From Forficula auricularia (taxonomy: Eukaryota > Arthropoda > Insecta > Dermaptera > Forficulidae): a stretch of DNA of 64,000 bases. Under the pieces are notes generated by a model that did not search any database, had not been told where the DNA came from, and saw only the letters and a program-made list of their open reading frames with translations. The position numbers were made by a program, and so were the translations under genes. Where the stretch lies: assembly GCA_024734495.1 (NCBI GenBank), contig JALMQS010000828.1:4141101-4205100 (forward strand). The letters are read 5' to 3'. Positions within the stretch are counted from its first letter, which is position 1; the number at the start of each line of letters is the position of its first letter. This document shows positions 33,091 through 43,663 of this stretch, one piece after another.

Positions 33091-33246
33091 CGAGGGGTGA
33101 ACCGTGACCTAAAATCGTGTTCACCTACTTCCATTTCCACTTTCATTTCCAAGTAGAAGACAATAGAATACAATAGATTATCTAATGAATTCCAAAGTAA
33201 TTCCAAAGACGGTGTACACCTAATTCTAATCGCGGTTCACCCCTTG
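33091..33246. mobile_element. 156-bp hAT-type MITE, third copy (inverted)
   Basis: Ends CGAGGGGTGAACCGTGA and TCGCGGTTCACCCCTTG; interior is the reverse complement of 11083-11248. Flanks GTAATAGG and GTAATACT share six of eight bases. Confidence 0.82.
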
Positions 33247-33736
33247 GTAATACTATATGTATCTAATTAATACAACAAAAATGTAAAGTTACAATTTATT
33301 TTTGTATTTTTTCAATGAGTTAATGTGATTTTACTAATATAATATATATATTTTTTTTACTATACGCAATCTTGTTCTAAATTTTCTATCTATTTTTATT
33401 GTAAAACTATAGTAAATTTACAATTTTCCTTAACAGTATAGTAATAGTCATTGAGTTTCTAGGGTTAGTAGAGAACCACAATCTCTAGTTTCTCACAAGG
33501 CTTTTCTAAATGATTCCAATAGGAAAAAGAAAACACGAATAGGTTTGGAAAGACTTTAAATAAACCACCATCACACAGTATCAGAAGAAAATAACCGAGC
33601 TACATGATGTTTAACTCCAATGATCATTTAGGAACCACAGTTACCACTGCTCGAAGCCCCTAAAAACTTAGTAAATTGGATATTCGATTGTATCTAACTT
33701 TCTGAGATTTGGCTTGTGATCCCGGCTTCTTTCCTT
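33247..33736. other. No recognisable gene
   Basis: Nothing recognised. Confidence 0.4.
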
Positions 33737-33832
33737 CTACTCTGTTCTTTTCACGATGGATGGCCCAGCCCATACAGGCCTTTAGGAGATAGACCGTCTG
33801 GTGTATCTCCTTCTCACATCAATATCATTAAA
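33737..33832 (+). mobile_element. LINE 3' untranslated relic
   Basis: CTTTTCACGATGGATGGCCC, CAGGCCTTTAGGAGAT and GTATCTCCTTCTCACATCA correspond to the tail after the LINE frame at 38.9 kb and, reversed, at 58.0 kb. Confidence 0.65.
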
Positions 33833-34425
33833 AAAAGCTATGCCAAAACTGTGGATATTTAAATAAGAAAAGGTAATTAATAATGAACTTTAAATATTAA
33901 ATTTTTATCAAAAATTTATTTTTTATTTATTTATAAACTTCCTTTAAATAATGGCTACTGTAACATCTATCAAAGGCTAAATGAATCCTTGGTAATTACA
34001 CTACAAGAATTTGCAGAAATTTTGTATTACAACTCAACGGATAGGGTAGCCTTACTGTGGGCTGGCTAGGAAGGGACATTTCCACAGAAAGATCCAATCT
34101 CTGAAGTTTTGCTTGGCGAGATAAATCAAATCAAAATAAAGAACGGGTTAGAATTTAATTTTTGAAAAAAAAATATTCGTTGAAATAAAAAATATTTATA
34201 GAATGCGAAATAAAAGTTGTAATAGTATGAATAAATAGATGTATATTTTTACTATATACAAATAATAAACAATGCCTATTGTGAAATGTTTTATTCATAG
34301 AGGGAAGAATTAATTTCACATCCAAACAAAAAGTTACTTTAGTGATAATAAATTTGTGAGTGTTCTTAGTTTGAGGTTTTAATTCAAAGCTGTGGGTGTG
34401 TAATATCGAAGCCAATGGTCTAGAT
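33833..34425. other. No recognisable gene
   Basis: An 86-residue minus frame (34155-34415) lacks any family feature. The last eight bases form the target duplication of the next element. Confidence 0.45.
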
Positions 34426-35883
34426 CAGGGCTGTCCAACCCGTGGCTCCCGGGCCGCATGCGGCCCAGGACTGCAAAGAGTGTGGCCCAACATAAAATCA
34501 TAAACCTAGAGATTTAAATGTAGAGATATATTTATTCCCTTTTTCAAAATATGAATGAATGTATATTTGAAGAATACATGAAGCTTTTTTCAAGAATAAA
34601 ATTCACTAAAAGCAAAATTATAAGCTCAACTACATATATAAGATAAAAAATTAATGAAGTTTCGAATATTTAAAAATTAATCTTCTAATATTTTCATTTT
34701 CGAAAATAAATATTATTTCAGAATATTAATATTTATATGCTACGACACTAACCAAGTCTATAGATATCATTCTAGTTTTTCCTTGCAAAAAAAATAAATA
34801 ATAATTGTAAATATTTCCTACATCCGAAAAAAATGTTAAAATCATAAAAAATAAATAAATGTAAATAAAAAAATAACCCCGAATGTCATCCTAGGCAATG
34901 TGGGTTAAATGAAATACATCAATACCAGATCCCAAAATGTTAGTGGATCTAATAAAAAATCATATGTATATAAATATTTGGCTGAATAAACTAACATTAA
35001 AAAAAAAAAATTCTAGTACATGAGAATTTGGAGTTTTCTAGAACAATCACAATTAATTGATAATTTCTCTACTGGAATAAAAATTTTAGGACTTGTCTTT
35101 TTTGATCTTTTGGACGTTCTTACATGTCAATAGATAATAGATAGTAAGAGATTATTATATCGGTGAGTTTTTAAAAAATAAATTATCCTTCCTCATATCC
35201 TTCTTTAATCCCATTCGATTTAAACCAGTGCTGTTCAACCCGTGGCCCAATATAAAGTCATACAATTTCTTAAAACATTGAGATTTAAATGTAGATACTG
35301 AAAAACACAAAACAATTTGGCCTGATAATTTTTTTTTTCTCTAAAATAAGAAATCTGAAAATCTACTGTGAAGTTTTCGAAGAATAAAAGTGCTAATTTT
35401 AAATTTTGAATCTGGAATTAGATTTCAAAATTTCCGAAAAATAATAATCATTACGGTCAATTTTCGATTCCATTTTCATTAGAAATAAATTTTCTACTTG
35501 CAAACTTTCTGATTAAATGTTCTAGAACAACAATTACTTAGATACCGATCTGAAAGAAAAATTGAATATTGTCTCTTTATTAGAATTTTATATTGAGTAT
35601 CTAGCCAGGAAAAAATATAAACAAATACTAATACATAATATCATTTTTTTAAGTAAGTAGGTATATATTTACATATAGGAGAAGCTATTTTCAAGTATAA
35701 AATTTACGAAAAGTAAAATTAGATACTTACTATCAGCTAAAAAATAATGTTCTTATTTCTACATTATTAACTATCTTTTTTGAATAACAGATATCAATAT
35801 AATTATAATATTTTATACACGGTTCGAGGAAATTTTGTTTCTTCAAATGTGGCCCGAGTAAGACAAAAGTTTGGACACCCCTG
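34426..35883. mobile_element. Non-autonomous hAT element with exact 8-bp duplication
   Basis: Left end CAGGGCTGTCCAACCCGTGG, right end GTTTGGACACCCCTG, flanked by identical GTCTAGAT (34418-34425 and 35884-35891). A second left-end-like sequence CAGTGCTGTTCAACCCGTGG lies inside at about 35227, so the body is made of two partly overlapping left portions. No transposase frame. A related, end-eroded copy is at 50354-51602. Confidence 0.88.
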
Positions 35884-36344
35884 GTCTAGATACTTGTTTT
35901 TTGAATATAGCTGGAGATCGTAATTCGTTAATTGCAAATATTTTTTCTGTGGTCTTGGATTTATATTTATTTATTTATATTTATATTTTTTGTCATTGGG
36001 CTGAGTAATTGAGCATGGTAGGATTTCATCCATTGGTAATTTGATATAATCAGAGATGAGCTCCAGGCTTTTCGTGTGCCCTGAATATATAAACCATAGA
36101 ATGATTGGTAAATTGACGAGATTTTACTTTACATTTTATTTATAATAGTTAGACTACTAAAATTTTAAAAGAAATTTATTTTTCCAAGGTAATTTTTTAA
36201 AACAATCAATCGTGAGATTCTCATGAAGCAATTGGTTAAGTATAGTTACTTTTAGGTAGATTTCGAAGATGCTGGAATGTTCAGTATAAATTATATGTAT
36301 GAATTATTTGAATTAAATTAATTTAAGGACTTAATATAAGTATA
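35884..36344. other. No recognisable gene
   Basis: Nothing recognised. Confidence 0.4.
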
Positions 36345-37523
36345 TAGTGAAACCCCTCAAATTCGAACCCCAAGCATGAGTTGTTTACCAAAAAATTTTA
36401 CGAAAAGTAAAATTAGATACTTACTATCAGCTAACCAATAAAAACCGAAACGTCAAAAATCCAATATAGAATGGCTATTCCTCAAGTACTAGATCAGAAT
36501 CAATCGCTATTTTTGATTTTAACTCGATTCCTCCATGTCGTCAGCAATGGTAACGGATAAGAAAACAACGCGGTTGCTATGGTTACTTATGAAATTTCCT
36601 CCCAAATTTTTACCATTTCACAGCGAGAAGCCTAACCATTCTTTCTTAAGTTAGGTTAAATGAGCTATATTAAAACGATCAAATGAATAAATTTTAAAGA
36701 ATTTAAAATTAAAAAAAGTACTATTTTACTACAGAGTAAAGTACTTTAAAATATGATTTTACTAAAAACTTTATTTAACCTTTTTTGTGGTCCCTAAGGT
36801 ACTTAATTAGGATATTAAATTTCATCAAAATTGGTTAAGTCATTTTCAAGATATTTAGAAAAAACTAAAAAAGTACTGAAATAAAGTACTAATATTTGTG
36901 GACCGTTACGTACCAAAAACTAATCAGCGCTTCATTTTGTTAAACTAATGGTAGGTTTTCAATTTCATTTCAATCAGCGCAAAGGTGTGGAAAAAATCGT
37001 GGACGAAAAAAACGATAACACACACACATCCATCCATCCATCCATCCCCACGCACTTCCAAAAACAATGGCACTTTTTGGCCTCTCGACGAGATTCCAGG
37101 TAATTTTTGGCAAAACCGTCACGTGCTAAAAATTCAATCTCATTGAATACTTCAATTTGTGACCTTAATTGAGTCCATGGGTTCCGTAGTCTTTACCTGA
37201 GGACCCTTTGAAGTCGCGCTTGCAGCGAGAGCGATTCCAATACTTTCTCCCATACTTCGCATTGGATAAAGTAAAAGTGTAAATGTGTCTACATACTTAT
37301 TTCATCCAGGAGGGAAAACGGTACAAGTTGGTTATTGAAATTTTTTTATGTTAATCATTTTGCAAAAATAATGAAATAATAATAGAAATACACAAAATAT
37401 CACTTAATCTTTCACTTGATAAAAGTTATTTTAAATTGTCGAAGCTGCTTTCGGCTAATCCGAACAAAATGAAATCCGAACAGGCTACAGCTCTAATTAG
37501 TTCGGATTTGAGGGGTTTCACTG
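36345..37523. mobile_element. Non-autonomous pogo/Tigger-like element
   Basis: Left TAGTGAAACCCCTCAAATTC, right GATTTGAGGGGTTTCACTG, inverted over about 20 bases, with TA immediately outside (36343-36344, 37524-37525). The CAGTGAAACC tip and TA target fit pogo/Tigger elements (family knowledge). Subterminal AATCCGAAC words repeat near the right end. The interior has no transposase. It includes a 38-base stretch identical to the hAT element upstream and a GC-richer stretch (36985-37260) with exon-like features. Confidence 0.72.
37021..37049. repeat. CATC microsatellite
   Basis: Five tandem CATC units after a CACACA run. Confidence 0.85.
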
Positions 37524-38239
37524 TACATTTTCAACAAACAAAATATGTGATATAACTTGGTACAGGGACTTAACAAAAAGATTTTAATTAAAATAGAATA
37601 CTTAGGGGAAACGGTATAAGCCACCCACTTTGAAAAACGGTCAATGCCTGATTTGATAAATAAAGATGATTATTTTATTCTATTGTTTACACTTAATTAT
37701 ATATATTTTAATTTCATGTAAGAGGTAGCTGAATATTGATATGTATATTCTAAACTAATCAATATATTGAGAGATATTTAATATTTATTATCTTAGCTGT
37801 AACATAAAATCATCAATTTTCTAATGGAAAAACGTTTACTAGAAATGAAAGCAAGAAAAAACGATTTCCCTGATCTTCCGAAAAAGGTATGGGATATATA
37901 TTTGACAAGATTTGGAAAGATGATCGGAGCAATAAAAACTCCTTGAGAGCTCTAATATCAATAGAGGGGAACTCAAGTAGCGATGTCGAAAAGCCTAACA
38001 AAATTGGCAGATCTGAACAACCTCCGTATTTTTCAAAATCCTCAAAGAAAGAGGGAATAAAGAAATTATAGATCAAAATATCTTTAAATATCTAAGAATT
38101 TTAACAAGTGAATAAACATTACAATGAATTAAAAGATAGCTAAACATTATGTGACATCTAGTTAGAGGAAAAGGATAAGCAGTGAATTTGGCTGCATAAT
38201 CTTTATAGAAGACCGAGAGCTAGTGAACATTTTGGTCGA
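37524..38239. other. No recognisable gene
   Basis: Frames at 37813-38076 (minus) and 37889-38071 (plus) overlap each other and show no family feature. Confidence 0.4.
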
Positions 38240-38280
38240 CTTAAAGTAATTTGAACCGTGAAAGTTAAATAATGTAAACA

Positions 38281-38331
38281 ATTGAAGGAGACAATAAAAG
38301 AGTGACACACTCTTCTATTGTCTCCTTCAAT
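38281..38331. repeat. Strong 24-bp hairpin
   Basis: ATTGAAGGAGACAATAAAAG (38281-38300) plus AGTG pairs with 38308-38331 with a single mismatch and a 3-base loop ACA. It sits at the left border of the LTR-LINE insertion. Confidence 0.85.
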
Positions 38332-38389
38332 AAATAAAAATTCTGCTACCCTCGGCAAAAAACTTTCAATTTAATGTAATTAATGTAAT
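38332..38389 (+). mobile_element. LTR 3' fragment
   Basis: TCTGCTACCCTCGGCAAAA and ACTTTCAATT match the end of the LTR at 27532-27700. It runs directly into LINE sequence at about 38390. Confidence 0.6.
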
Positions 38390-38998
38390 ATTGGTCTCCT
38401 ATTTAGGTCTAGACGGTATTATACTCCCAGTCAACTTCTTAAACTGTATAAGGCTCAAATTCGCCCGTCTCGAATATGCCTCTCATCTGTGAAGAGGGGC
38501 CTCCAAGCATTCTCTTGCCACACAGATGCAATTCAGAAGCGAGCAATTAAACTAATAGGAGACCCGGCCCTAACTAACTCAATCGACTCCCTGGCTCATC
38601 GAAGAAACGTTTCTGCCCTTTCCCTGTATTACAGATACTATCATGGTGTCTGTTCAGTCGAGCTGAAATCAATTATTCCCCCTAAAGCCCTCTTTAAGAG
38701 AAACACGCGGTTTTCGAAAGCTCAGCACCCCTTCGCTGTCAAGTTGGATAAAAATCGAACAAGCGCTTTTGCTAACTCTTTTATTCACATGACCTCCAGA
38801 GACTGGAACTCACTCCCACCCACCGTCTTCCCCGCGACTTATAACCTTCAGCTGTTTAAGATCCGTATCCACAGATATCTTCGACCCCTACCCACCCCAT
38901 AAAAACCCTTCTTCTTCCTCTTTTCACAATGGAGGGGCCAACCCAGGCCTTTAGGGGATGCACCTTTTTGGTGTAACTCCTTCTCTCATCATTTTCAT
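38390..38998 (+). pseudogene. 5'-truncated LINE: RT C-terminal region and 3' tail
   Basis: From about 38390 the sequence follows the LINE at 58.0-58.9 kb. An open part (38489-38902, 137 residues) reads DAIQKRAIKLIGDPALTNS, AHRRNVSALSLYYRYYHGV, KSIIPPKALFKRNTRF and RDWNSLPPTVFPATYNLQLF, ending RYLRPLPTP. This is the region after the RT catalytic core in Jockey/CR1/I-type elements. A frame shift near 38490 separates it from the preceding TPSQLL-type codons. The tail (CACAATGGAGGGGCCAACCC) ends in an A run at 38999. No endonuclease or RT core; dead copy. Confidence 0.8.
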
Positions 38999-39097
38999 AA
39001 AAAAACAATATTTTCATATGTTAATTCAACATTTTAGAAAATTATTTTATTATTATTATTATTATTATTTTTTTTGAAAAGGAAAAAAATGAATTGA

Positions 39098-39180
39098 GCA
39101 ACCGACAGGATTCGAACCCGCGTCTCTCTCCTATAGCCGAAGAGCGCCTTTACCAACTGGGTGATCCTGACAGGTAAACT
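39098..39180 (-). promoter_or_regulatory. tRNA-like Pol III promoter block
   Basis: Minus strand: TCACCCAGTTGG (A-box-like) and GGTTCGAATCC (perfect B box), about 45 bases apart. Acceptor arms do not pair, so it is not a tRNA gene. It marks the enclosing repeat as tRNA-derived. An ATT microsatellite lies at 39047-39068. Confidence 0.6.
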
Positions 39181-39271
39181 CTTTAGATTGAATGGCATTT
39201 TTCTCTTTAGCGGTTTTTTCTATTTAAAGTATAGTTACTTTTTGTTTTAGTCAAAATAACTTTTTAAACGT

Positions 39272-39569
39272 CTTCTTCTTCTTCTTATTATTTTTAAACC
39301 TATAGGTTTGTTTCTTCCAGAACGTCATACCATCTCTTCTTGGGACGACCTCTACTTCTTATTCCAACCGGCTTGTCTGTCATCACTTTCTTTACCAGTC
39401 GGTCTTCTGGCATTCTTCTCACATGCGCATACCATTCCGCTCTTCTTCTTTTAACCCATTCGCCCACCTTTTGTATTCCACATTTTTCTCTAATATCTTC
39501 ACTCTTCATCCTATCGAGCCTGGTCACGTTCATTATCCTTCGTAATGTCTTCATTTCAGTCGTTTCCAA
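39272..39569 (-). pseudogene. 5'-truncated RTE-like LINE, C-terminal end
   Basis: Minus-strand frame 39569-39300 reads TLRRIMNVTRLDRMKSEDIR, KRRRAEWYAHVRRMPEDR and SRGRPKKRWYDVLEE before the stop. This basic, Trp-rich C-terminus is typical of endonuclease-reverse transcriptases of the RTE-like group and resembles in layout the end of the LINE at 46.6-46.9 kb. The 3' tail is a short AAG/AAT repeat (39271-39292). TAAACGT flanks both sides, so this is a 298-bp 5'-truncated insertion. No RT motifs are included. Confidence 0.75.
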
Positions 39570-39628
39570 TAAACGTTAGTTTACATTTTTTCTTAAAGTA
39601 ATTCGAATCCTGTCGGGTGCTCAATTCA

Positions 39629-39928
39629 TGTTTTCCCTTAAAAAAAATATATATACGGAGGAGATGCATATATGTATGTATATATATTTAAGTTTGAAAA
39701 AACTGCGCGTCAAACTCAAGCCAGCCAGCCAGCCAACCAGTCCCAATGACTTGACATCAATCTCAGCTGACGTGTAACTTAATAAATCAAAAATTATAAT
39801 TATTAATAAGAAATAATAAAGGACCTGAAAAAATCGATTCTAAATTCAATTTCAGGTATTGTTCAAATATTTGATCTGTATTTAATTTGTATATAATTTG
39901 TATATAATTTGTAATATATTAATGTACA
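39629..39928. other. Leader of the gypsy element, LTR not identified
   Basis: Contains a TA-rich start (39637-39680), CCAGC repeats (39721-39735) and two copies of TCTAAATTCAATTTCAG (39839-39855 and 39949-39965). No LTR boundary or primer binding site could be defined, so the 5' end of the element is open. Confidence 0.4.
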
Positions 39929-40970
39929 ATGTATCATAACCTATTAAATCTAAATTCAATTTCAGAATTCGATTTTCATTTACCTAAGAAGAAACTTACA
40001 AATCGATTTTTCTCCTACCACCAAAAGATGCCGACTAAAGTAAGGATACATCTAAAAAAAGAAGAGATTGAAGGTTCCTTGGTGAATTCGATCAAAAGCA
40101 TAAAATTAATATCGGATAATCTAGTCTATGCATTTCCTGAAGAACATCAAGGTGAGAAATCACACAAAGAACTAAGCCAAATTACTTTAATCAAGTCAGC
40201 GTTTAAAAGCATGTCCAAAGAGGGACATTTCAGAAATGTTAATATAACTTTATCAGATGAGATTAAGAAACTATATATAGATGAAGACAATAATTTTATA
40301 TTTAAAGATTTTTTTGGAAGAATCAACTGAAGGAAGTCTAGATTCTTCAATAAGATCCAGAATCGATGAGGATAAAACTGATACTCTCAATAACCTGGAC
40401 TTAGAAATTAAAAGAAAAGAAAACATATTATTAGATATCGAAAAAAAATTTAACTTAAATAAATTTTATGGCATTCAACAAAATGCAGCAGAATGGTTAA
40501 AATTTTTTGAAATAGAATGTGAACGACATAAAATATATGATAGTATTATGAAGATACAAATTATAAGATTCTTCTTAGAGGGCAATTCAAAAGAATGGTA
40601 TAGAAGTAACTTGAAAAAGATATCTGATAACGATTGGTCAAAATGGACAAAATCTTTTTTATTGATTTATGCAAAAAGAGGTTGGGCTGAAGTTAGATAT
40701 GCTTACAAATTTAAGTATATAGATGGTTCAATAATTGATTACAGTTTAAAAAAAGAAAGTCTCTTACTAGATGCTGAACCTTCGATCTCAGAAGTGTCAA
40801 AAATAAATCACATTGTTATAGGTTTACCTCAAAATATACAAGATATTCTTGATAAAGAAGAAATAAAAAACACAGACCAATTGATTAATATTCTTAGAAA
40901 ATATGATTTAGAATATTTAAAAAAAGATAGAAAAGAAATAAAAAAAAGCCTAATGACAGATATGTTATAA
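39929..40970 (+). pseudogene. gag (capsid) in two overlapping frames
   Basis: First frame 39929-40330 (133 residues), second 40281-40970 (229 residues); a T-run near 40307-40313 is the likely place of the frame change. The second frame holds the retrotransposon gag block: AEWLKFFEIECER, IIRFFLEGNSKEWYR, WTKSFLLIYAKRGWAE. This is the capsid helix region that packages element RNA. The extreme N-terminus is not recognisable. Lys- and Ile-rich codon use matches the rest of the element. A further frame change near 40965 separates it from the zinc knuckle. Confidence 0.82.
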
Positions 40971-40975
40971 AGACA

Positions 40976-41116
40976 CCATGTTACAAATGTGAAAAATTAG
41001 GATGGCCAAACAGATACCATCCTACTGCTATATGTCGTAATGGAGAAAGATATAAAGAAAAATATGAAATAAATTTAAATGAAAATATTGAGGGGTTTAA
41101 GAACCAAAAAAACTAG
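40976..41116 (+). pseudogene. gag nucleocapsid zinc knuckle
   Basis: In a third frame: PCYKCEKLGWPNRYHPTAIC, a CX2CX9HX4C cluster. Canonical retroviral-type knuckles are CX2CX4HX4C, so the spacing before His is five longer. The segment ends at a stop near 41114. Nucleocapsid knuckles bind RNA. Confidence 0.7.
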
Positions 41117-41139
41117 ACGGCCCCGGTAAAATCACACCA

Positions 41140-41472
41140 TTGTTAACATTAAATGTACTAGTTGATGAATCTAGGAATATTGAAGCTGTTTATGACACAG
41201 GTTCTAATGTGTCATTAATAAATTATGAAATAATACAAGAACTAAAAAAAAAAATAAAAAAAGATAAAACAATATTTAAAACAATAAATGGTGTGAATTT
41301 TGTAGAAGGCCGGGCCCACTTGCTACTTAAAATAAATAAAATATCTGATTTCATAGATATATATGTCGTAAAAAATAATAACTTTTCATACGACATGTTA
41401 CTTGGCTTAGATGCAATAAAAAAATTTAAACTGATTCAGAATGAAGAATTAAAAAATATTTCAAAAGATTAA
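41140..41472 (+). pseudogene. Aspartic protease of the gypsy element
   Basis: 110 residues with the catalytic AVYDTGSNVSLIN (Asp-Thr-Gly, about residue 20) and the second conserved block DMLLGLDAI (about residue 88), which together define the retropepsin fold. It would cleave the element polyprotein after dimerising. It is separated from RT by a stop at 41470-41472 and a frame change, where a continuous pol frame would be expected. Confidence 0.85.
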
Positions 41473-41521
41473 CAGTAAAAATGTAAAAGAAATAAAAAAA
41501 GATAATTTTAAATTAAAAGAA

Positions 41522-43663
41522 ATGAATAATAAATTAGAAGAGATAGACACATTCCAAAAAACAAATGATAATACAAAAATAATTGAAAAAGAATTAAAAA
41601 TAGATAATATTGAATTAATAGAAAATAATAAAATAAAACAGATAAATTTAAATGAATATATAAACATTAATGAATATGAACATTACTTAAGTCATTTAGA
41701 CGATAAAAAAAGAAATGATATAAAAAACTTATTATTAAAAAAAGAAAAAGGTTTTGCTAAGGATAAATATGACGTTGGAAGAGTCCAAAATGTGGAAGCT
41801 CAAATAAAATTAATGGAATATAAATATGTGTCAAAGAAACCATATCGATGCTCTTTACCAGATCAAAAAGAAATTGACTACCAAATATCAAAACTTCTTG
41901 AAGCTGGATTAATAGAAGAATCTAGTTCACCTTTTGCAGCCCCAGTTACATTGGCATTCAAGAAGGATGAAGGCAGAAGATCACGTTTGTGTGTCGATTT
42001 CCGAGAACTTAACCGGATCCTTATTCCGGAAAGTCATCCTTTCCCAAGGATTGAAGACATAATGGTGAAAGCGGGTAGTTGCACTTGGTTCTCAGCTTTA
42101 GACATAAATTCTGCATTTTGGTCAATCCCAGTGAGAAGTAAAGATAGAGACAAATTGGGATTTGTTACCCAAAATGGTCATTGGCAGTGGACTACTTTGC
42201 CATTCGGTCTCAAAGTGTCGAGTAGTATATTCCAGAGAGTGTTAGCAAACATAATAAGAAGAAACAAACTAAGTGATTTTTGCATAAATTATATTGACGA
42301 CATATTGATATTCTCTAACACCTTTGAAGAACATTTAAAGCATATCGACTTATTAATAGATGTGATCCAAAAAGAAGGTTTCAAATTAAAACTTTTAAAA
42401 TGTAATTTCGCCAAAAATTCAATAAAATATTTGGGCCATATCATTGAGAAAGGTCAAGTGAGACCATATAAGGACAACCTTATAGCAATAAAATGTTTTG
42501 AAAGGCCTAAAAACAAGAAAAATATAAGACAATTTTTAGGGAAGTGTAATTTTTATTATAAATACATTGAAAATGCAATAAAAACATTAGAGCCTTTACA
42601 CAATTTATTAAGGAAAAATGTCAAGTTTGAGTGGAGCGAGAGTTGCGAGCAAGCATTTAACTCAATAAAAGAATATTTGTGTTCAAGCCCAATACTTTCA
42701 ATTTACGACCAAGACAAAGAGGTTTTTATATACACCGACGCCAGTGTTGAAGGTCTTGGAGGTGTGCTTAAACAACCACAGGCAAATGGTGTTCTCCACC
42801 CAGTAGCCTACTTCTCAAAAAAATTGAACCCCACCCAAAAAAAGCACAAGGCTATATACCTAGAATGCCTAGCTATTAAAGAGGCCATAAAATACTGGCA
42901 ACATTGGTTAATAGGTCGACAATTTACTGTAATAACTGACCATAAGCCTTTGGAGACTTTGCGAGTAAAAGCAAGAACTGATGAACCTCTCGGAGAACTG
43001 ATATTCTATCTGTCTCAATATAATTTTAAAATTATATACTCTCCAGGAAAAACAAACTTAGAGGCTGACTCTCTATCAAGAAACCCAGTATTAGAGAGCT
43101 TTGAAAACGAAGAAGACATCTTAAAAGTAGTAAATATAGTATCTTTGGAAGAAATCATGAATGATCAGGAGTTAAACAAAGAAGAGTTAAATAATTCTAA
43201 GAATGTAGTAAAAAAAGGTGATATCGCATTCAAAGGTTTGAGAAATAATGAAAGAATATTTGTATCAAGAAGATTTGGCGATGAATTAATAAAAAAGGTT
43301 CATGACTTCTATGGACATATTGGTGTTAAGCATTTGCTAAATAAAATAAGACCTCATTATTATTTCAAGAATATGGACAAATTAATAAGAAAATTTTGCA
43401 GAACATGCTCGACATGCATTGAAAACAAATCAAGAAGAGGCAGATTAATAGGACAAATGTCACAGCTTGGACCCGCAAAAGAACCATATGAAATCATGTC
43501 AATTGACACAATTGGAGGATTTTCTGGGAATAAATCATCTAAAAAGTACATGCACATCCTAGTGGATCATATGACAAGATATGTATTTGCTCTGACCTCA
43601 AAAACACAGACAGCAAATGATTTTATAAAATTGATTGACCCAATAACAAAAAAAATTCAATAA
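41522..43663 (+). pseudogene. pol: RT, RNase H and integrase N-terminal half
   Basis: The 713-residue open frame is the best preserved part. The N-terminal ~75 residues are Asn/Lys-rich linker. RT: LCVDFRELNR (~157), FSALDINSAFW (~190), LPFGLKVSS (~227), catalytic YIDDILIF (~257). RNase H: YTDASVEGLGG (~404), ECLAIKEA (~445), TDHKPLETL (~478), EADSLSR (~517). Integrase zinc-binding region: HDFYGHIGVKHL and FCRTCSTC (~594-637), then the first catalytic Asp in SIDTIGG (~660). It stops at 43663 where an A-run shifts the frame; coding continues in the next frame. All visible RT and RNase H active-site residues are retained. Confidence 0.92.

Larger units (their letters stand above)
38240..39628. 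mobile_element. tRNA-like repeat broken by two nested insertions
   Basis: The outer repeat starts CTTAAAGTAATTTGAACCG (38239), resumes at 39009 with ATATGTTAATTC and a tRNA-like block, and resumes again at 39570 with AAACGTTAGTTT. The uninterrupted order is seen in the copy at 52180-52450. First insertion 38283-39002 is flanked by AAACAAT (38276-38282, 39003-39009). Second insertion 39272-39569 is flanked by TAAACGT (39265-39271, 39570-39576). It ends in an inverted piece of its own tRNA-like block at 39602-39628. Confidence 0.75.

Noticed and set aside
39098..39180. tRNA gene on the minus strand
   Set aside because: A and B boxes are good, but acceptor and D arms do not pair and the block is part of a dispersed repeat also found at 52.3 kb.
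39637..39930. 5' LTR of the gypsy element
   Set aside because: No TG...CA boundaries, primer site or matching second copy; only loose TA-rich similarity to the 27.5-kb LTR.
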